NCBI GenBank assembly: GCA_963402885.1
Contig: OY727093.1
Coordinates: forward strand, 27,217,409-27,281,408
Source of the DNA: Antedon bifida
Taxonomy: Eukaryota; Echinodermata; Crinoidea; Comatulida; Antedonidae
Length of the DNA stretch: 64,000 bases
Reading direction: 5' to 3'
The notes beneath the pieces were generated by a model, which saw only the letters and a program-made list of their open reading frames with translations, was not told where the DNA came from and ran no database searches. Shown piece after piece: positions 1 to 10,132 of the stretch. The position numbers and the translations under genes are program-made. Position 1 is the stretch's first letter. Each line of letters opens with the position of its first letter.

Positions 1-322
1 GGATGCTACAACCCGATTTCAGAACCAGTGAGTTATTATATTTCGTTTTCTGATAAATTTAAATTTATTTATTTATTTCACTGTAGCTATTATGTAAAAC
101 AAATATTCATTCCAGTAATTGCATTGTGTTTTTTTCTTAAGGTGCTATTTATAGATATAGAAACTCCTCAAAACTATTATTATTAAAAAATGACAGTTCA
201 GAGTAGGAGGTTTTTTATCTAAATTTTTTGAAAATTCAAACAATGCTACACAGTGGAAAATCCAGAACTATTCAGACATTATGTATTAAAACTTACTAAA
301 AAAACTCAATATTTTTTTACAG
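1..322 (+). other. Intron/array sequence of copy A, left window edge
   Basis: This is non-coding sequence of the microexon array. From about 240 it matches the pre-exon block seen in copies B and C (aacaatgc, gaactattcagacatt, polypyrimidine tract, acag). A possible donor lies at 31 (accagtgagtt), so the first 30 bases could be the end of an exon; this is too little to call. Confidence 0.4.
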
Positions 323-343
323 GGAACAGGAAAGATGGCTAGA
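323..343 (+). CDS. Copy A microexon (21 nt, phase 2-2)
   Basis: The acceptor is atttttttacag and the donor gtaagta. Read in phase 2 it adds R/S-E-Q-E-R-W-L. It resembles the 20-nt microexon of copy B at 26921, but here the length is a multiple of three. Confidence 0.65.
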
Positions 344-3300
344 GTAAGTAATAACTTAAATCAAGTCTTAATGCCTCACTAAAGAACAAATCCGATGTAT
401 TATTATGTTATTGCTCTGTTATAATATTATACAAAGAGAGTTCTACTTGTAAACGCTAACTCACTTATTGAGGATAATGATTTTTCTTCAACATATAATT
501 TTATATATTAATTTTTTTTGGATCTAATCTTCTTTTGACAAATGCAAATGCTCTAAATTGTATTATGTGCAACAGTTTCGTTTTTGATTGATTTATCTGG
601 TCGTATCATTATTTTGGAATATTTGTATTGGTTCTCTGAAGTGCCTCTAAGGTACATAAAAGTGGTTTCACCTTGTGAGGTGCCTCTGTGCAAAATACAA
701 AATAAGAAATGTATTAAAAAATCTTCTATAACAAAAGATTTTAAAATATTGTCTTCGTATTAGAAAAAAATTAAAAAGGCAAATAAATAAGTATTTGATG
801 AGTAAACTAATACGTAGGATACTAATCGTTTTTGTTTTAAAAGTAATATATCTACCATTATTTACATATATAAACATACTAATGAAACTACTTTTTTACA
901 GAGAAAGAAGAAGATGGACAAAGTAAGTGTGAACTAATATTTAATAAGTGTAAAAAAATTCCAACCAAAATTTTCCAAAGCAAAATAAAAATACTCTGGT
1001 TTTTAATTTAAAAAATTATAATTTACTTTATTTTCCATTTATACATTTAAAATAAAACCATTATTTGAAGAAAAATATTTTTGACCCATCGAATAAACAA
1101 ATATAAAAAACATCTTTAAAAACATAAAGGAACTGTTAAAAAGAGCAAAAACAATTTCCAATTTGAAAACAATGCGAAATGAAAATCAACTGAATATTTT
1201 TTTTTATGGAAAAGTAAAATTAATGCACACATATTATTTTTTCATAAACAGTGCTGAATTTTGGTCAGTGATTGATGAGCTTTCAAGTGAAATTAAAGCG
1301 AATGATCTTCAGATCCTGAAGGTTGTCATCTATGACATCATCAACAACAAAAAAGAATTAGAAGCAGCGACAGCTAATAGTTTGTTCAGATTATTACATT
1401 CAGAGGGTTACATTGAAAATACGTTTTATGTTAACTGTGATTTGTTATTTGAAGTATTTAAAGTGACAGGACTCCAAAGACTACATGACATATTATCCAA
1501 GAACTACCGTAGACAGAAACTGACAAACAAAATCACAGGCTACAGATGGATGCTCGTTAGACTTGGCAAATCATTAAATATTGAACATGTAAAATTACTT
1601 GCAAAGATTTGCAATATTGACAAAAACGATTTAGAAAATGCTTGGAATTTAATTAAAATATTGAGTCAAGAAAAGCTTAAAAACAGTATAGAATCATTGA
1701 TGGAATTTGAAGCACTTTTGAAAGAGCACAAAGAACTGAATCATGTACTTAATATTGTAAGATCATGTGGTAAGTACATCATATTGTAATAACCACAATC
1801 AGATTATATTATTATTTGAAATGTTTAAATACATTGTTTGTTTCCATGTATTGTGAACGTTGTTAAAATCAAATTACCTAACAGTCACGAAAGCAATCTA
1901 AATGTACATTGTTAGCATGTGTAGCTTGGTTCTACTAAAATACAATTAATTTATGCGTTTTGAGCATGCACCTGTAATGTTAAAAAATGTTTTATTCTTT
2001 GATTTTTTTAGTGAAACAAAAGAAACTGAATGATGGTATGTAAAAAAGCTAAATAATAGTATCAAATGTTTACATAAATCCTAGCAAGTTCTTTAGAATC
2101 TAGTAGAAATGTGAATTGTCAAATTATTTTGTTTGTTTTGTTTTTATTCTGTTATTTTTAGTTTACTTCAACCTTTCCATCACATTGTCGATTGTCCTTG
2201 TAATGTGTTTTTTCCTTATTTTCAATACATTCTGTTATTGGTCTAATGTATATAATAATAAAACAAATCAGAAATTCTTGTTGATTCTGCTCCACAATTA
2301 TTTGCTGTTTCCAGTAAACTCCCTGCCTCCATGGGTAGGCATATATCTCAACATTTGAAATAGCACAAATCTAATTCTTAATAGTACTATTTGTTATGTG
2401 TATTTGTATTATGTACGTCTTTGAAATATACTATAGTTCCTCTTGAGGTGTTGGCAAGAGGTCAGGAGGCTAAGAATGCATTTCTTGATGCCATACAAGA
2501 AGGCAGCAAACCTATATACCAAACACGTCTAATGCTTGTAGGACAAGAGCGTGTTGGAAAAACTAGTCTAACCAAAGCACTTACTGGTCACCCGTAAGTG
2601 TAACAAATTAAAAATGTTGTTTTAAATGAATTGTCTTGCCTGAATTAATTTGTGTCATAAAATGTGATAATATCTACTGTAGTATTTTATTTATTTAGGT
2701 TCGATGCTAATGAGGAAGTCACTGATGGAATTGAATTGTCATGCACAATTAATGTTAAGCATACTACTAACTGGACACAAAATCAAAATAAAGGTATGGT
2801 ACATTTTTATTCAGAAACATAATATTTTCAATAAAAATTAATAAAGATACAAATAAAACTTGAAATGGATTGGTTATTAATAAATAGGAAATTATCGTAC
2901 TGTATTCTTTAACCAGATAGGCATTCACAGACCGTAAGATAAAAGTAAATATTTACCTTTACATCACTTTTACTATTCACAGAAACGAATAAAGCAAGGC
3001 AAGAATATAGAAGAACTTTAGCAGAAAAAATTGTAAATGGTATTTTGCAGAATAAAGAAGAAAAACAAACTCAGGTTATAACAATGCTTATCAGAATTTC
3101 TATGTTTTTTCTTAAAACAAATGACAATAAATAATACTTGACTTGACTTGACTTGATTACCACAACCTAAAACAAATTACTTGTATCATGTTATTTGTAT
3201 CCTTAAGCTAATTATTATCAATGTTTACCAATTATATACTGAAGTTAAGATTGAAGAAACAAGAAAATGGAGAAGTTTGCAGTGTTGCTGAGACAGAGGA

Positions 3301-6300
3301 AACAAATTTACCAACTGATTCAAATTCCACATGCAATGGTAGGACTTTTGTTAAGCATTCCATCAAAAAACCAATAATAACAAATATACAGGGATTTGTT
3401 TTTACATTTTTGATCAGGCCTCACACCCACCACACTTAAATTTAAACAAATTTACCCTTACTGTAATTTTAACATTAACACTGTCTTATCTTATTTTACT
3501 TAATATTAATAATATACCATGTTCCTATAGGTACTTAATATTAAAGATATACTATGTGTAATTATTACTCTACCATGTTCCTACAATTCTACATATCGTC
3601 GTCATGTTATATATTATTTCTCTTTTTTTTCTTGTTGATATGGAATAAAGGTGGAACATGGAGAGAAAGAAGTGCTATAAAAACATTGGCAATAGAGGAA
3701 GAGAAAAAAGAAAAAATTCAGGTTTGGAATACAAATCTAATTATCTAATATAATCTAATTAAATATAATCTAATACTGTATGATTGATAAAAAAATAAAG
3801 CTTTACAAGCAAGTGTTTTTACATATAGAATGTAAATACCTTAATTTGTAATCACAAAAACACAATATTATTATTGTATAGAGCATATATTGGTTTTATT
3901 CAGTTTGTGTGACCTCCACTGACTTTTCCCGTAAAAACAAACCATTATCATAAAACCATTAACGTAAAAAGACACTTTTGTTAAGCTTGCCATGTGGCAA
4001 CATATTATCTTTCATTTTAAAGTTAAAACAGAATTATTGACTATTCTGAATTGATTATATAGGATTCAAAGGAAATAGGAAGAAAGACACAGGAATATGA
4101 ACAATTTGGTAAAGGTGTTTAAGAAATTATTAATCTCTTTGAAAAAGTAGCTTTTACATGCTAATTAGCTTGCACATGTTTGAAAAATGAATAATAATGG
4201 CATGGATAGTAAAAAAATGTGAAAACGTTTTGGAAACACTTTTAAATGTACACATTTTTAATCAATTAATGATAATGTATAGCTTGTGTGAAAAGTTTGA
4301 ATACGATTTATAATAGTACAATCATATTGCTGAACCAACATTGTATTGAATTCTAAATAAATATTTGCCTCCTGAAGAAAATAGACGAACTCTTTTCCTG
4401 TGAAACTCAGACACCTGGTTGAAATAATCCATTTTATATATACTTTTGGGGGTTTTTTTTGTTCTTGGATAGGCCTAACAGAAGATACTCAAGAAGAGGT
4501 ATTTAAACTTGTTAAAAACATTCTTGAAGAAAAGAAAAGGAATGGAGAAAAAAAATTGTTTGAAGAAATTAAAGAAGTACATCAGACAATTGATGATCTG
4601 ACTTTCAGCATCTGGGATTTTGCTGGACAAGATCTTTATTACATTACTCATCAGGTAGTCACTGGCATTTAAACATTTAAGATTGTTGCTTCAACATCAT
4701 TTGTAACTTTTTTATTGATCAAAAAGAGACGTTTTCATGTGATTATATATTTTTCTTGAATACTGTAGATGTTTTTGGTATCCCGTGCTATTTACATCAT
4801 CTGTTTCAACCTCTGTCATGACCTAAATGCACCATCTAGAGTACAGGTATTTCATAGAGATAATGGCAAGGTAATAGTATTTGTTCGATTTGATAAGTGG
4901 TTATCTAGAGTTTATAGACATTGTATAATATAATATAAAGCTTTTTCAATCTCTAAAGAATTTTCTTCTAAAAAACTAGAATGTTATGATATTGAATCTG
5001 TGTTGTATCTTTCTTGAAAATAATTGATCCATGCAATTTTCTATACGTTATTTTTTAGCAAAAATGATTACGTTCATGTTTAATTCATTAATTAATTTCT
5101 ATAATAAGTAATTTTCAGATTACAGATGCTGACCATTACATGACCAACTTAGATCGTGTGGTTTTTTGGTCACAATCAATCTACTCGCATACCACTGAAA
5201 ATTCTGTGTCAAACCAGAAACAGTTTTCACCACCTATATTTATTGTTGGAACTCACAGAGAAAGTCTGCCAGGCAATGATGAAGAAAGACAAGCTCTTGT
5301 GAGTATGATACTAACACTATATACAGCCAAAAAAAGAATTCAAAATGTGTAAATGCTGTACTGTTAAATACTGTAATAAGTTGCAATTTACACATTATAA
5401 TAATACTTGATTTTAAATATAAAACCAAATATTTATAACAACAAAAAACATGCATTTTTATATCTTTGTAGACAGAAGAAAAGTTTTTACTGATAAAGAA
5501 GGCATTTAAGGAAAAACCATATGAAGATCATGTTGTGGTAAAGTATTATGCCATTGATAATAGCGTCAGATCACCATTGTTGGATAAATCCATTGTTGAG
5601 CTTAGAAATCATATAACAGATGTAGCTAAGAATGAACCATATATGGGAGAGAAGATGCCATTGAAGTGGTTGAATTTCTTGCATGAAATTGAACAATTAC
5701 GTGCACAGAATGAACACTCAATTAATTTCAAGCAGGCAAGTAATACGATGTATTTTTTTTTAATTTCATGGTTGGTTGTTTATATAATTATCTAGTTTTA
5801 ATCGGAAATGTTTATTTACTTTCCTTTTCAATCATATTTATGACAAGCAAATGTTTTTTTTATCTATTCAATTTGAAATACCAGGTAACCAAAATCTCAT
5901 TCAAGTGTCATATCAACACAAATATTCAATTATTTGCTATGTTACATTTTCATCACGACCTTGGTAACATCGTTTACTACGGGGAAAGAGACACACCAGA
6001 TAGCGCCCTCAATGACATCATCATTATAATACCGCAGTGGTTAATTTACATATTCAGGCTAGTTATCACAGTGAAGAATCCTTCAGATCAAGTATGAGTT
6101 TTATTTATTTTTTTATTTTAGTTTTATTCTACAGGTTTATTTTATTTACTTTTATTACTTTAAAACCATAGTAATGAAGATAATTAATAATAATTTGAAA
6201 CTGGGTAAGTCAACGATATGATTTTATTTCCAGATGTTGAACAATTTAATAGTGATAAGGACGGCTGGCACATACTAAACTAGTTGATGTCATACTTGTT

Positions 6301-8394
6301 TATGTTGTTTTTATAGTGGGCAGAGTTTAGAATCTCTTGGAAAAAACTTGATGAAGAAGGTCTCCTGGAGGAGAGACTACTTAGACGTATGTGGCAAAAA
6401 TTTCTTGAGAAATTTGAAGCATTGTTACAGCTAATGCAGAAATTTGACTTGTTATGTGTCAAGACTCGTTCTACTCTGTACAAACAGGTTTTTAACTTTT
6501 CGTTACTTAATCAAGTTGTTTTGTTTGTTGTTGTAATCTTATAACTGTTATATACTCTTAAACCTTAATTAAATCTTATAACAAACATTTATTTCAACTT
6601 CTTTTCAAAAGACAACAGGTACTAAAAGTGATCGTCTCTTTTATGTGCCATCACTTCTGAAGAAGAATGAAGGTGATGAGATGGTATCACTTGACAAACT
6701 GGCAAAGTCAAAGAATACTGCGGTATTCTACGTTGACTTTGATGGTTTCCTACCTGAAGGACTGTACTATCGACTCGTAGTAAGAATCGTGCATTGGTCA
6801 CAACAGAGGAAGCTTGATGAGGGATATGATCCTAGACTCTTTTACCAGCAGGTAAAAGTGTACATTGATCAGAATCACGATGCAATTATCAGGATCCTGC
6901 CTGAAAAAAGATCTTGTATCCAGGTAGGCTAGGAGTGTTTGGTCATTTTTCATTGTTCTTTATTCTTGTGATTAAAAAATTAAAATGCATTAAAAAAAAG
7001 AGTGTATTGGTATTTTAAACCAGTTAAATTTCTATTCGATACAAAACATTTTGTATTAGAATATAAACCCATGCATTAAAAAAGTAATTTAATTGATGTA
7101 CATGGTTATTTGCTAAAATAGCTTCTGCAAATTAAAAACAAAGACTAGCTCAATTTAAAAATGAGCCAAGCTCCAATAATTGATTTTATTTATATTATAT
7201 AGGTGGTAATCTACAGACTTAAAATTGGCGGTAAACAGCTTGAACCATCTCCAAGTGTGTGCAAAGAGGCAAGTACCTAGTTGAATTTTTGTTTATATAT
7301 TTACTAATAGTCTTCTTGAGTAATAAGTGTTGTCACACAGTGTTGAATTATTCAAAAGAGATTATAAATTTAAAATGTATCATAAGGGCCAATTTGAGAC
7401 ATTTTGCTGTGTGATGGTTAAAAATATCAGTTTGAAATTAAATCAAAAAAATCTTTTTACCTTATATTGCAGTTACTACAGCTTATTAAAGAAAACCTAC
7501 TGGACATTGGCCACAAATGGATGAAACGGGTTGATTTTAACGTCTGCGTCCTGTGCAACGTCTGTCCTGAGGAGAACCTTCACTTGCACAAACTTAAAGA
7601 GTGTTTAGTTTCAACGCCTCGGTGTGGACTAGATGATGGCATGGACACTTGCAAAGTCAGGCGTTTGTTTGGAAAGGACAATAGAAATCAAGGTACTACA
7701 ATAGCAATGATAAAGTATCATCTGAAATAGAGGTAACAACGGGTCGGGAACCTTGAATGACGTCATGTGGCAAACTCTTTCTTTCTTCTGGACATAATAA
7801 GCCAATTGCTACAGTTAAAATGTGCCCTTATCTGAGTCAGCCAATTCTTCATGTAGCCTATAACGTATCTACATTTCTTATTAATGCTGTCATGTGGAGA
7901 TGTACAGTACTGAGCATTTTAAAACATCTAAATCCTACAACCTTTTCCACTTTAACCAATAATAACCGTCAAAAACATGTCTGAAACAAGAAGCTTAGAA
8001 AACATTTGTATACTATTATCAACCATTTGTATTTGTATTTGTCTTTCCAGACACTGCTGTTCAAGGAAACTCTAATGTCCCTTGGTTTCTGCGACCTCTT
8101 ATTGGAGTCTATAAAGACATTCCTTCCCCGATCCTGCCATTTCATATCATGACAGAGGTCTGCGTTCTTCTGGACCCTCCACAACCACGTGCTAATGACT
8201 GGCGTAGTGTAGCTTGTAAGGTTGGCTATGATTGTTACATTAGCTACATTATGAACATGATGAAAAGTCCTACTATGTGTGTAATGCATGGATGGTCTGA
8301 GAAGGGGTTGTCGATGGACGATTTTAAGGACTGTATGATTGAAATGAATCGGCATGACGTTGTAGGTTTAATTGAGGAACATCTTAAGCTATAA
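323..8394 (+). CDS. Copy A: DED-DED-Roc-COR-death domain protein, 5' end outside window
   Basis: Spliced gene model. Two microexons (323-343, 902-922) are followed by 18 exons from 1252 to the TAA at 8392-8394. Splice phases match at every junction and the core adds up to 1,048 residues with no internal stop. Counting from the codon split at the DED exon: DED-like repeats at about 3-85 and 98-172, Roc P-loop GQERVGKT at 217-224, switch I TDGIE near 241, switch II DFAGQ at 415-419, G4-like THRE at 506-509, COR about 520-860, a Cys-rich segment about 880-920, and a death domain about 960-1045. The family (Roco proteins) binds and hydrolyses GTP; DED and DD recruit partners with the same folds. 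The role as a cytoplasmic adaptor of cell-death or immune signalling is inferred. The true start lies upstream of the window. Confidence 0.85.
902..922 (+). CDS. Copy A microexon (21 nt, phase 2-2), last before the DED exon
   Basis: It lies between cttttttacag and gtaagtg, preceded by a branch-site-like atactaatga. In phase 2 it codes for a basic stretch RERRRWT. It is similar to the copy B microexon at 30271-30291. Confidence 0.7.
1252..1769 (+). CDS. Copy A core exon 1: tandem death effector domains
   Basis: Acceptor aacag at 1251, donor gtaagt at 1770; 518 nt, phase 2 in and 1 out; residues 1-173. The first half (FWSVIDELSSEI..., NSLFRLLHSEGYI, GLQRLHDIL) has the six-helix spacing and hydrophobic pattern of a DED. 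The second half (YRWMLVRLGKSLN..., LMEFEALLKEH) looks like a more divergent second DED. Tandem DEDs are known in caspase-8 and c-FLIP, where they assemble filaments. The Met codons upstream at 1163 lie in the intron, so they are not taken as the start. Confidence 0.8.
2012..2035 (+). CDS. Copy A core exon 2 (24-nt linker exon)
   Basis: A short exon between tttttttag and gtatgta, phase 1 at both ends, encoding VKQKKLND. The same exon occurs in copy B at 33079 as VQQKKLND. This conservation between paralogues supports it. Confidence 0.75.
2437..2593 (+). CDS. Copy A core exon 3: Roc P-loop
   Basis: Residues 182-233. It contains the motif GQERVGKTSL, a GxxxxGK(T/S) phosphate-binding loop, preceded by the hydrophobic strand TRLMLV. 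It is 157 nt, phase 1 in and 2 out, with donor cccgtaagt. Nearly identical to 33548-33704. Confidence 0.9.
2699..2793 (+). CDS. Copy A core exon 4: Roc switch I
   Basis: Residues 234-265. The segment EEVTDGIELSCTINVKH fits the TDGI-type switch I of Roco GTPases, followed by a conserved Trp (TTNW). Phase 2 in, 1 out. Confidence 0.85.
2983..3074 (+). CDS. Copy A core exon 5: charged insert of Roc domain
   Basis: Residues 266-296, a Lys/Glu-rich helix (KARQEYRRTLAEKIV). It pairs with 36236-36327 of copy B. Confidence 0.75.
3245..3338 (+). CDS. Copy A core exon 6: charged insert of Roc domain
   Basis: Residues 297-327, beginning LRLKKQENGE and ending in an acidic Ser/Thr-rich stretch. The acceptor (atactgaag) is weak in pyrimidines. 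The exon is placed by comparison with 36430-36526, with phase 0 in and 1 out in both copies. Confidence 0.65.
3651..3721 (+). CDS. Copy A core exon 7: charged insert of Roc domain
   Basis: Residues 328-351, GGTWRERSAIKTLAIEEEKK. It is 71 nt, 27 nt shorter than the copy B exon at 36928, the difference being in frame. Acceptor tggaataaag is preceded by a pyrimidine-rich stretch. Confidence 0.65.
4063..4108 (+). CDS. Copy A core exon 8 (46 nt)
   Basis: Residues 352-366, DSKEIGRKTQEYEQF. Phase 0 in, 1 out, the same length as the copy B exon at 37579. Confidence 0.7.
4473..4654 (+). CDS. Copy A core exon 9: Roc switch II
   Basis: Residues 367-427. It ends with SIWDFAGQDLYYITHQ, the DxxG/switch II motif characteristic of Roc GTPases. 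The first part is a charged helix. It is 39 nt shorter than copy B (37881-38101) at its variable N-terminal end. Confidence 0.85.
4769..4870 (+). CDS. Copy A core exon 10: Roc core
   Basis: Residues 428-461, MFLVSRAIYIICFNLCHDL..., the beta strand after switch II. Phase 0 at both ends; 102 nt, as in copy B. Confidence 0.85.
5119..5298 (+). CDS. Copy A core exon 11: Roc G4 region
   Basis: Residues 462-521. It contains MTNLDRVVFW and PPIFIVGTHRESLPGND. In Roco proteins this strand usually ends in THxD for guanine recognition; here it reads THRE. Confidence 0.85.
5472..5735 (+). CDS. Copy A core exon 12: end of Roc and start of COR
   Basis: Residues 522-609, with VVVKYYAIDNSV (end of the GTPase fold) and MGEKMPLKWLNFLHEIEQL (start of COR). 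The donor is GC (caggcaagta), and the same GC donor is present in copy B. Confidence 0.85.
5885..6091 (+). CDS. Copy A core exon 13: COR
   Basis: Residues 610-678. It contains LFAMLHFHHDLGNIVYYGE and IIIIPQWLI, the winged-helix core of COR-A. Phase 0 at both ends. Confidence 0.88.
6317..6487 (+). CDS. Copy A core exon 14: COR
   Basis: Residues 679-735, WKKLDEEGLLEERLLRRMW..., typical COR helices ending at KFDLLC. It is 9 nt longer at the 3' end than copy B. Confidence 0.85.
6612..6923 (+). CDS. Copy A core exon 15: COR-B
   Basis: Residues 736-839. RLFYVPSLL opens the domain, followed by VFYVDFDGFLPEGLYYRLV, the COR-B start ('FLPxGLFxRL' type). 312 nt, phase 0 at both ends. Confidence 0.88.
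7203..7268 (+). CDS. Copy A core exon 16 (66 nt)
   Basis: Residues 840-861, VVIYRLKIGGKQLEPSPSVC. The donor is GC (gaggcaagta), whereas copy B has GT (gaggtgtgt) at the same place. Confidence 0.8.
7473..7692 (+). CDS. Copy A core exon 17: Cys-rich segment after COR
   Basis: Residues 862-934. It contains VCVLCNVCPEENLHLHKL followed by two more Cys (ECL, PRCG). The Cys/His spacing suggests a small metal-binding fold, as found after COR in other invertebrate Roco-death proteins; metal binding is inference. Confidence 0.8.
8051..8394 (+). CDS. Copy A terminal exon: death domain and stop
   Basis: Residues 935-1048 and the TAA stop. From about residue 965 it reads as a death domain: LLDPP, NDWRSVACKVGYD, KSPTMCVMHGWSEK, LSMDDFKDCMIEMNRHDVV. 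These are the six-helix spacing and PT...L..W signature of UNC5/ankyrin-like DDs. Confidence 0.88.
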
Positions 8395-8690
8395 AGAGGA
8401 ATTATGAAGTAGAATGATGAACAAACCATAACAATCAATTTAGTACTGTATGTGTCTTGCACTTTGAATTCTAAAATAAATTATAAAATCAACTATTTTG
8501 AAAGTCATCCTTTTTTTATACAGAGGCTTAAATTGAGAGACCTAGTAATCCAAATATTGAATATCGAATGATAAATATTATTATAATACAAATCATAACT
8601 TTGATTATGATATATCTTTCAAAAAAAATGTTTGATAATACTGATAGTTTGTTTTTAATGCAAAGAGGATTTCTGAGCCAACGTCATATA
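8395..8690. other. 3' flank of copy A
   Basis: 3' UTR and spacer. No gene or repeat is evident. From about 8690 the sequence becomes alignable to 48010 onward. Confidence 0.5.
8475..8480 (+). terminator. Possible polyadenylation signal of copy A
   Basis: AATAAA lies 81 bp after the stop codon. In such AT-rich DNA the hexamer is common, so the position is the main support. Confidence 0.35.
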
Positions 8691-8982
8691 AGATACAGAA
8701 TTTATTCCATAATAGGCTCGGTTATCTCGCCCCTCCCACTCCCTGCTTTTAGTGGATCTATTTAAGCTGATGTAATGAACAATCGTGATCACCAAACGTT
8801 AGAGGGATACACTTACTTAGCGAGGAATGTGTGTTACGGTGTAAAGGTTTGCTCATTTGCATGTAAACAATACGTAGTCAGATTCAAGATATTTCAGCGA
8901 GGCTGATCCTAGATAAAACATTTCATTTCCTCTAAGTATAAATAAATCGTTTCTATGCTTACATTCTTAAATCAGTGTATAC

Positions 8983-9327
8983 ATGAAAAGAAACAAAAAA
9001 CAAGGTACAAGAAAGTATATGAATAGACCTAGGCCTATACGTTTTGTATACGACATAAGCTTAGGCCCTGCAGTACATTTGATTTCCATTTCATACAATT
9101 ACTCTATAAACTTACTAAAGGAAAATATCGAAAATCAGCCATTTTTGCGGGCAAAACACAACATAATGCCACCGACTCGAATAAAGTTTACAATGAACAA
9201 TTGTATGAACGAAATGAACCAAAACGGTTGTTTTATCATTTGTCGATGCTATATCAATCGATGCAATAAGGGAACTACTACTGCATTCATTGGTTTTGTC
9301 TTGTTGCTTCTCTCATACGCTCTCTGA
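8983..9327 (+). CDS. Small duplicated ORF, unknown (114 residues)
   Basis: Unrecognised. It starts MKRNKKQG and is basic at the N-terminus. It has a Cys cluster (NGCFIICRCYINRCNKG) and ends in a hydrophobic run (FIGFVLLLLSYAL). The copy at 48487 keeps the frame despite two indels of 12 and 9 nt, which is compatible with coding. It could equally be part of an untranslated upstream exon. No signal peptide is visible. Confidence 0.3.
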   Translation: MKRNKKQGTRKYMNRPRPIRFVYDISLGPAVHLISISYNYSINLLKENIENQPFLRAKHNIMPPTRIKFTMNNCMNEMNQNGCFIICRCYINRCNKGTTTAFIGFVLLLLSYAL

Positions 9328-9979
9328 TTAACTACTCATAGAGTTTTGATAAAGGTAGATACATGTACAATTTGTTTGATTTGATGACTTAAGCTTGGTT
9401 TATTTATGTTGTTGCATGTCTTTCAGTCAGCCAATTGTCTTCTCAAGGATTAACGTGTTTCTTGTACATAGATTTACTGCCTTCTGAGTGATCAACAAAT
9501 ACATAATGGTGTTTTCCTGTTGAATAAGATTCCCTGGTAAGTAGATTAGTATTATCATACCAAAGTATAATCAATTATCTTGTTACTTTGTTTATTTTAT
9601 TTCAAATTGTACAAATATGTTGTAACTGTGATCATGATTATTACTCAAAGCAAAAAATGACAAGAATGAATGGCAAGAAATCATTTCCATACAATCACGC
9701 ACTAAGAGAAGAATAGCAAAAGTCAGACATTTTATACTCTGACTCGAGACGATTGAAACGATCATGTGGATAATATGCTTAAAAATAAACCACCGTGGTA
9801 GTACGTAATTGTCAATGCTAGATCAACCATATCATTGAATACAATATATCAATAATCAACTTAGTCTAATTCGTTTTTTCGTGCATACTTCAAGTGAAAT
9901 ACACGCATCAAGTTTAACAAAACTAGATTGGATTTGATTGATTTGAAATAGTAAAAGTAAATATTATGTTGGACATACA

Positions 9980-10132
9980 TGTCACTGTTACAACTTATAA
10001 TGTAGAAAACGTCAGCTAATGTCGAAACAACCGTTAATGTGGAAACATCAACAGCTTATGTTCTGTAGTAAGCGGTGTTCTACATAAACGGTTATTTGAA
10101 AATGGCGTTTTCTACGTTGTAACAGTCACCAT
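9980..10132. mobile_element. Short fold-back element
   Basis: The ends are inverted: gtcactgttacaac...tgtagaaaacg on the left and cgttttctacgttgtaacag on the right, with imperfect pairing inside. It is present in both duplicons (second copy 49484-49637), so it predates the duplication. Family not assigned. Confidence 0.5.

Noticed and set aside
1163-1251. In-frame extension of the DED exon with an upstream Met
   Set aside because: The matching region in copy B is not conserved or open, and both copies have an acceptor AG at the start of the conserved DED sequence in the same phase.
3137-3157. Short (TTGAC)n run as a possible CRISPR or regulatory repeat
   Set aside because: Four adjoining pentamers without spacers; a simple microsatellite in an intron.
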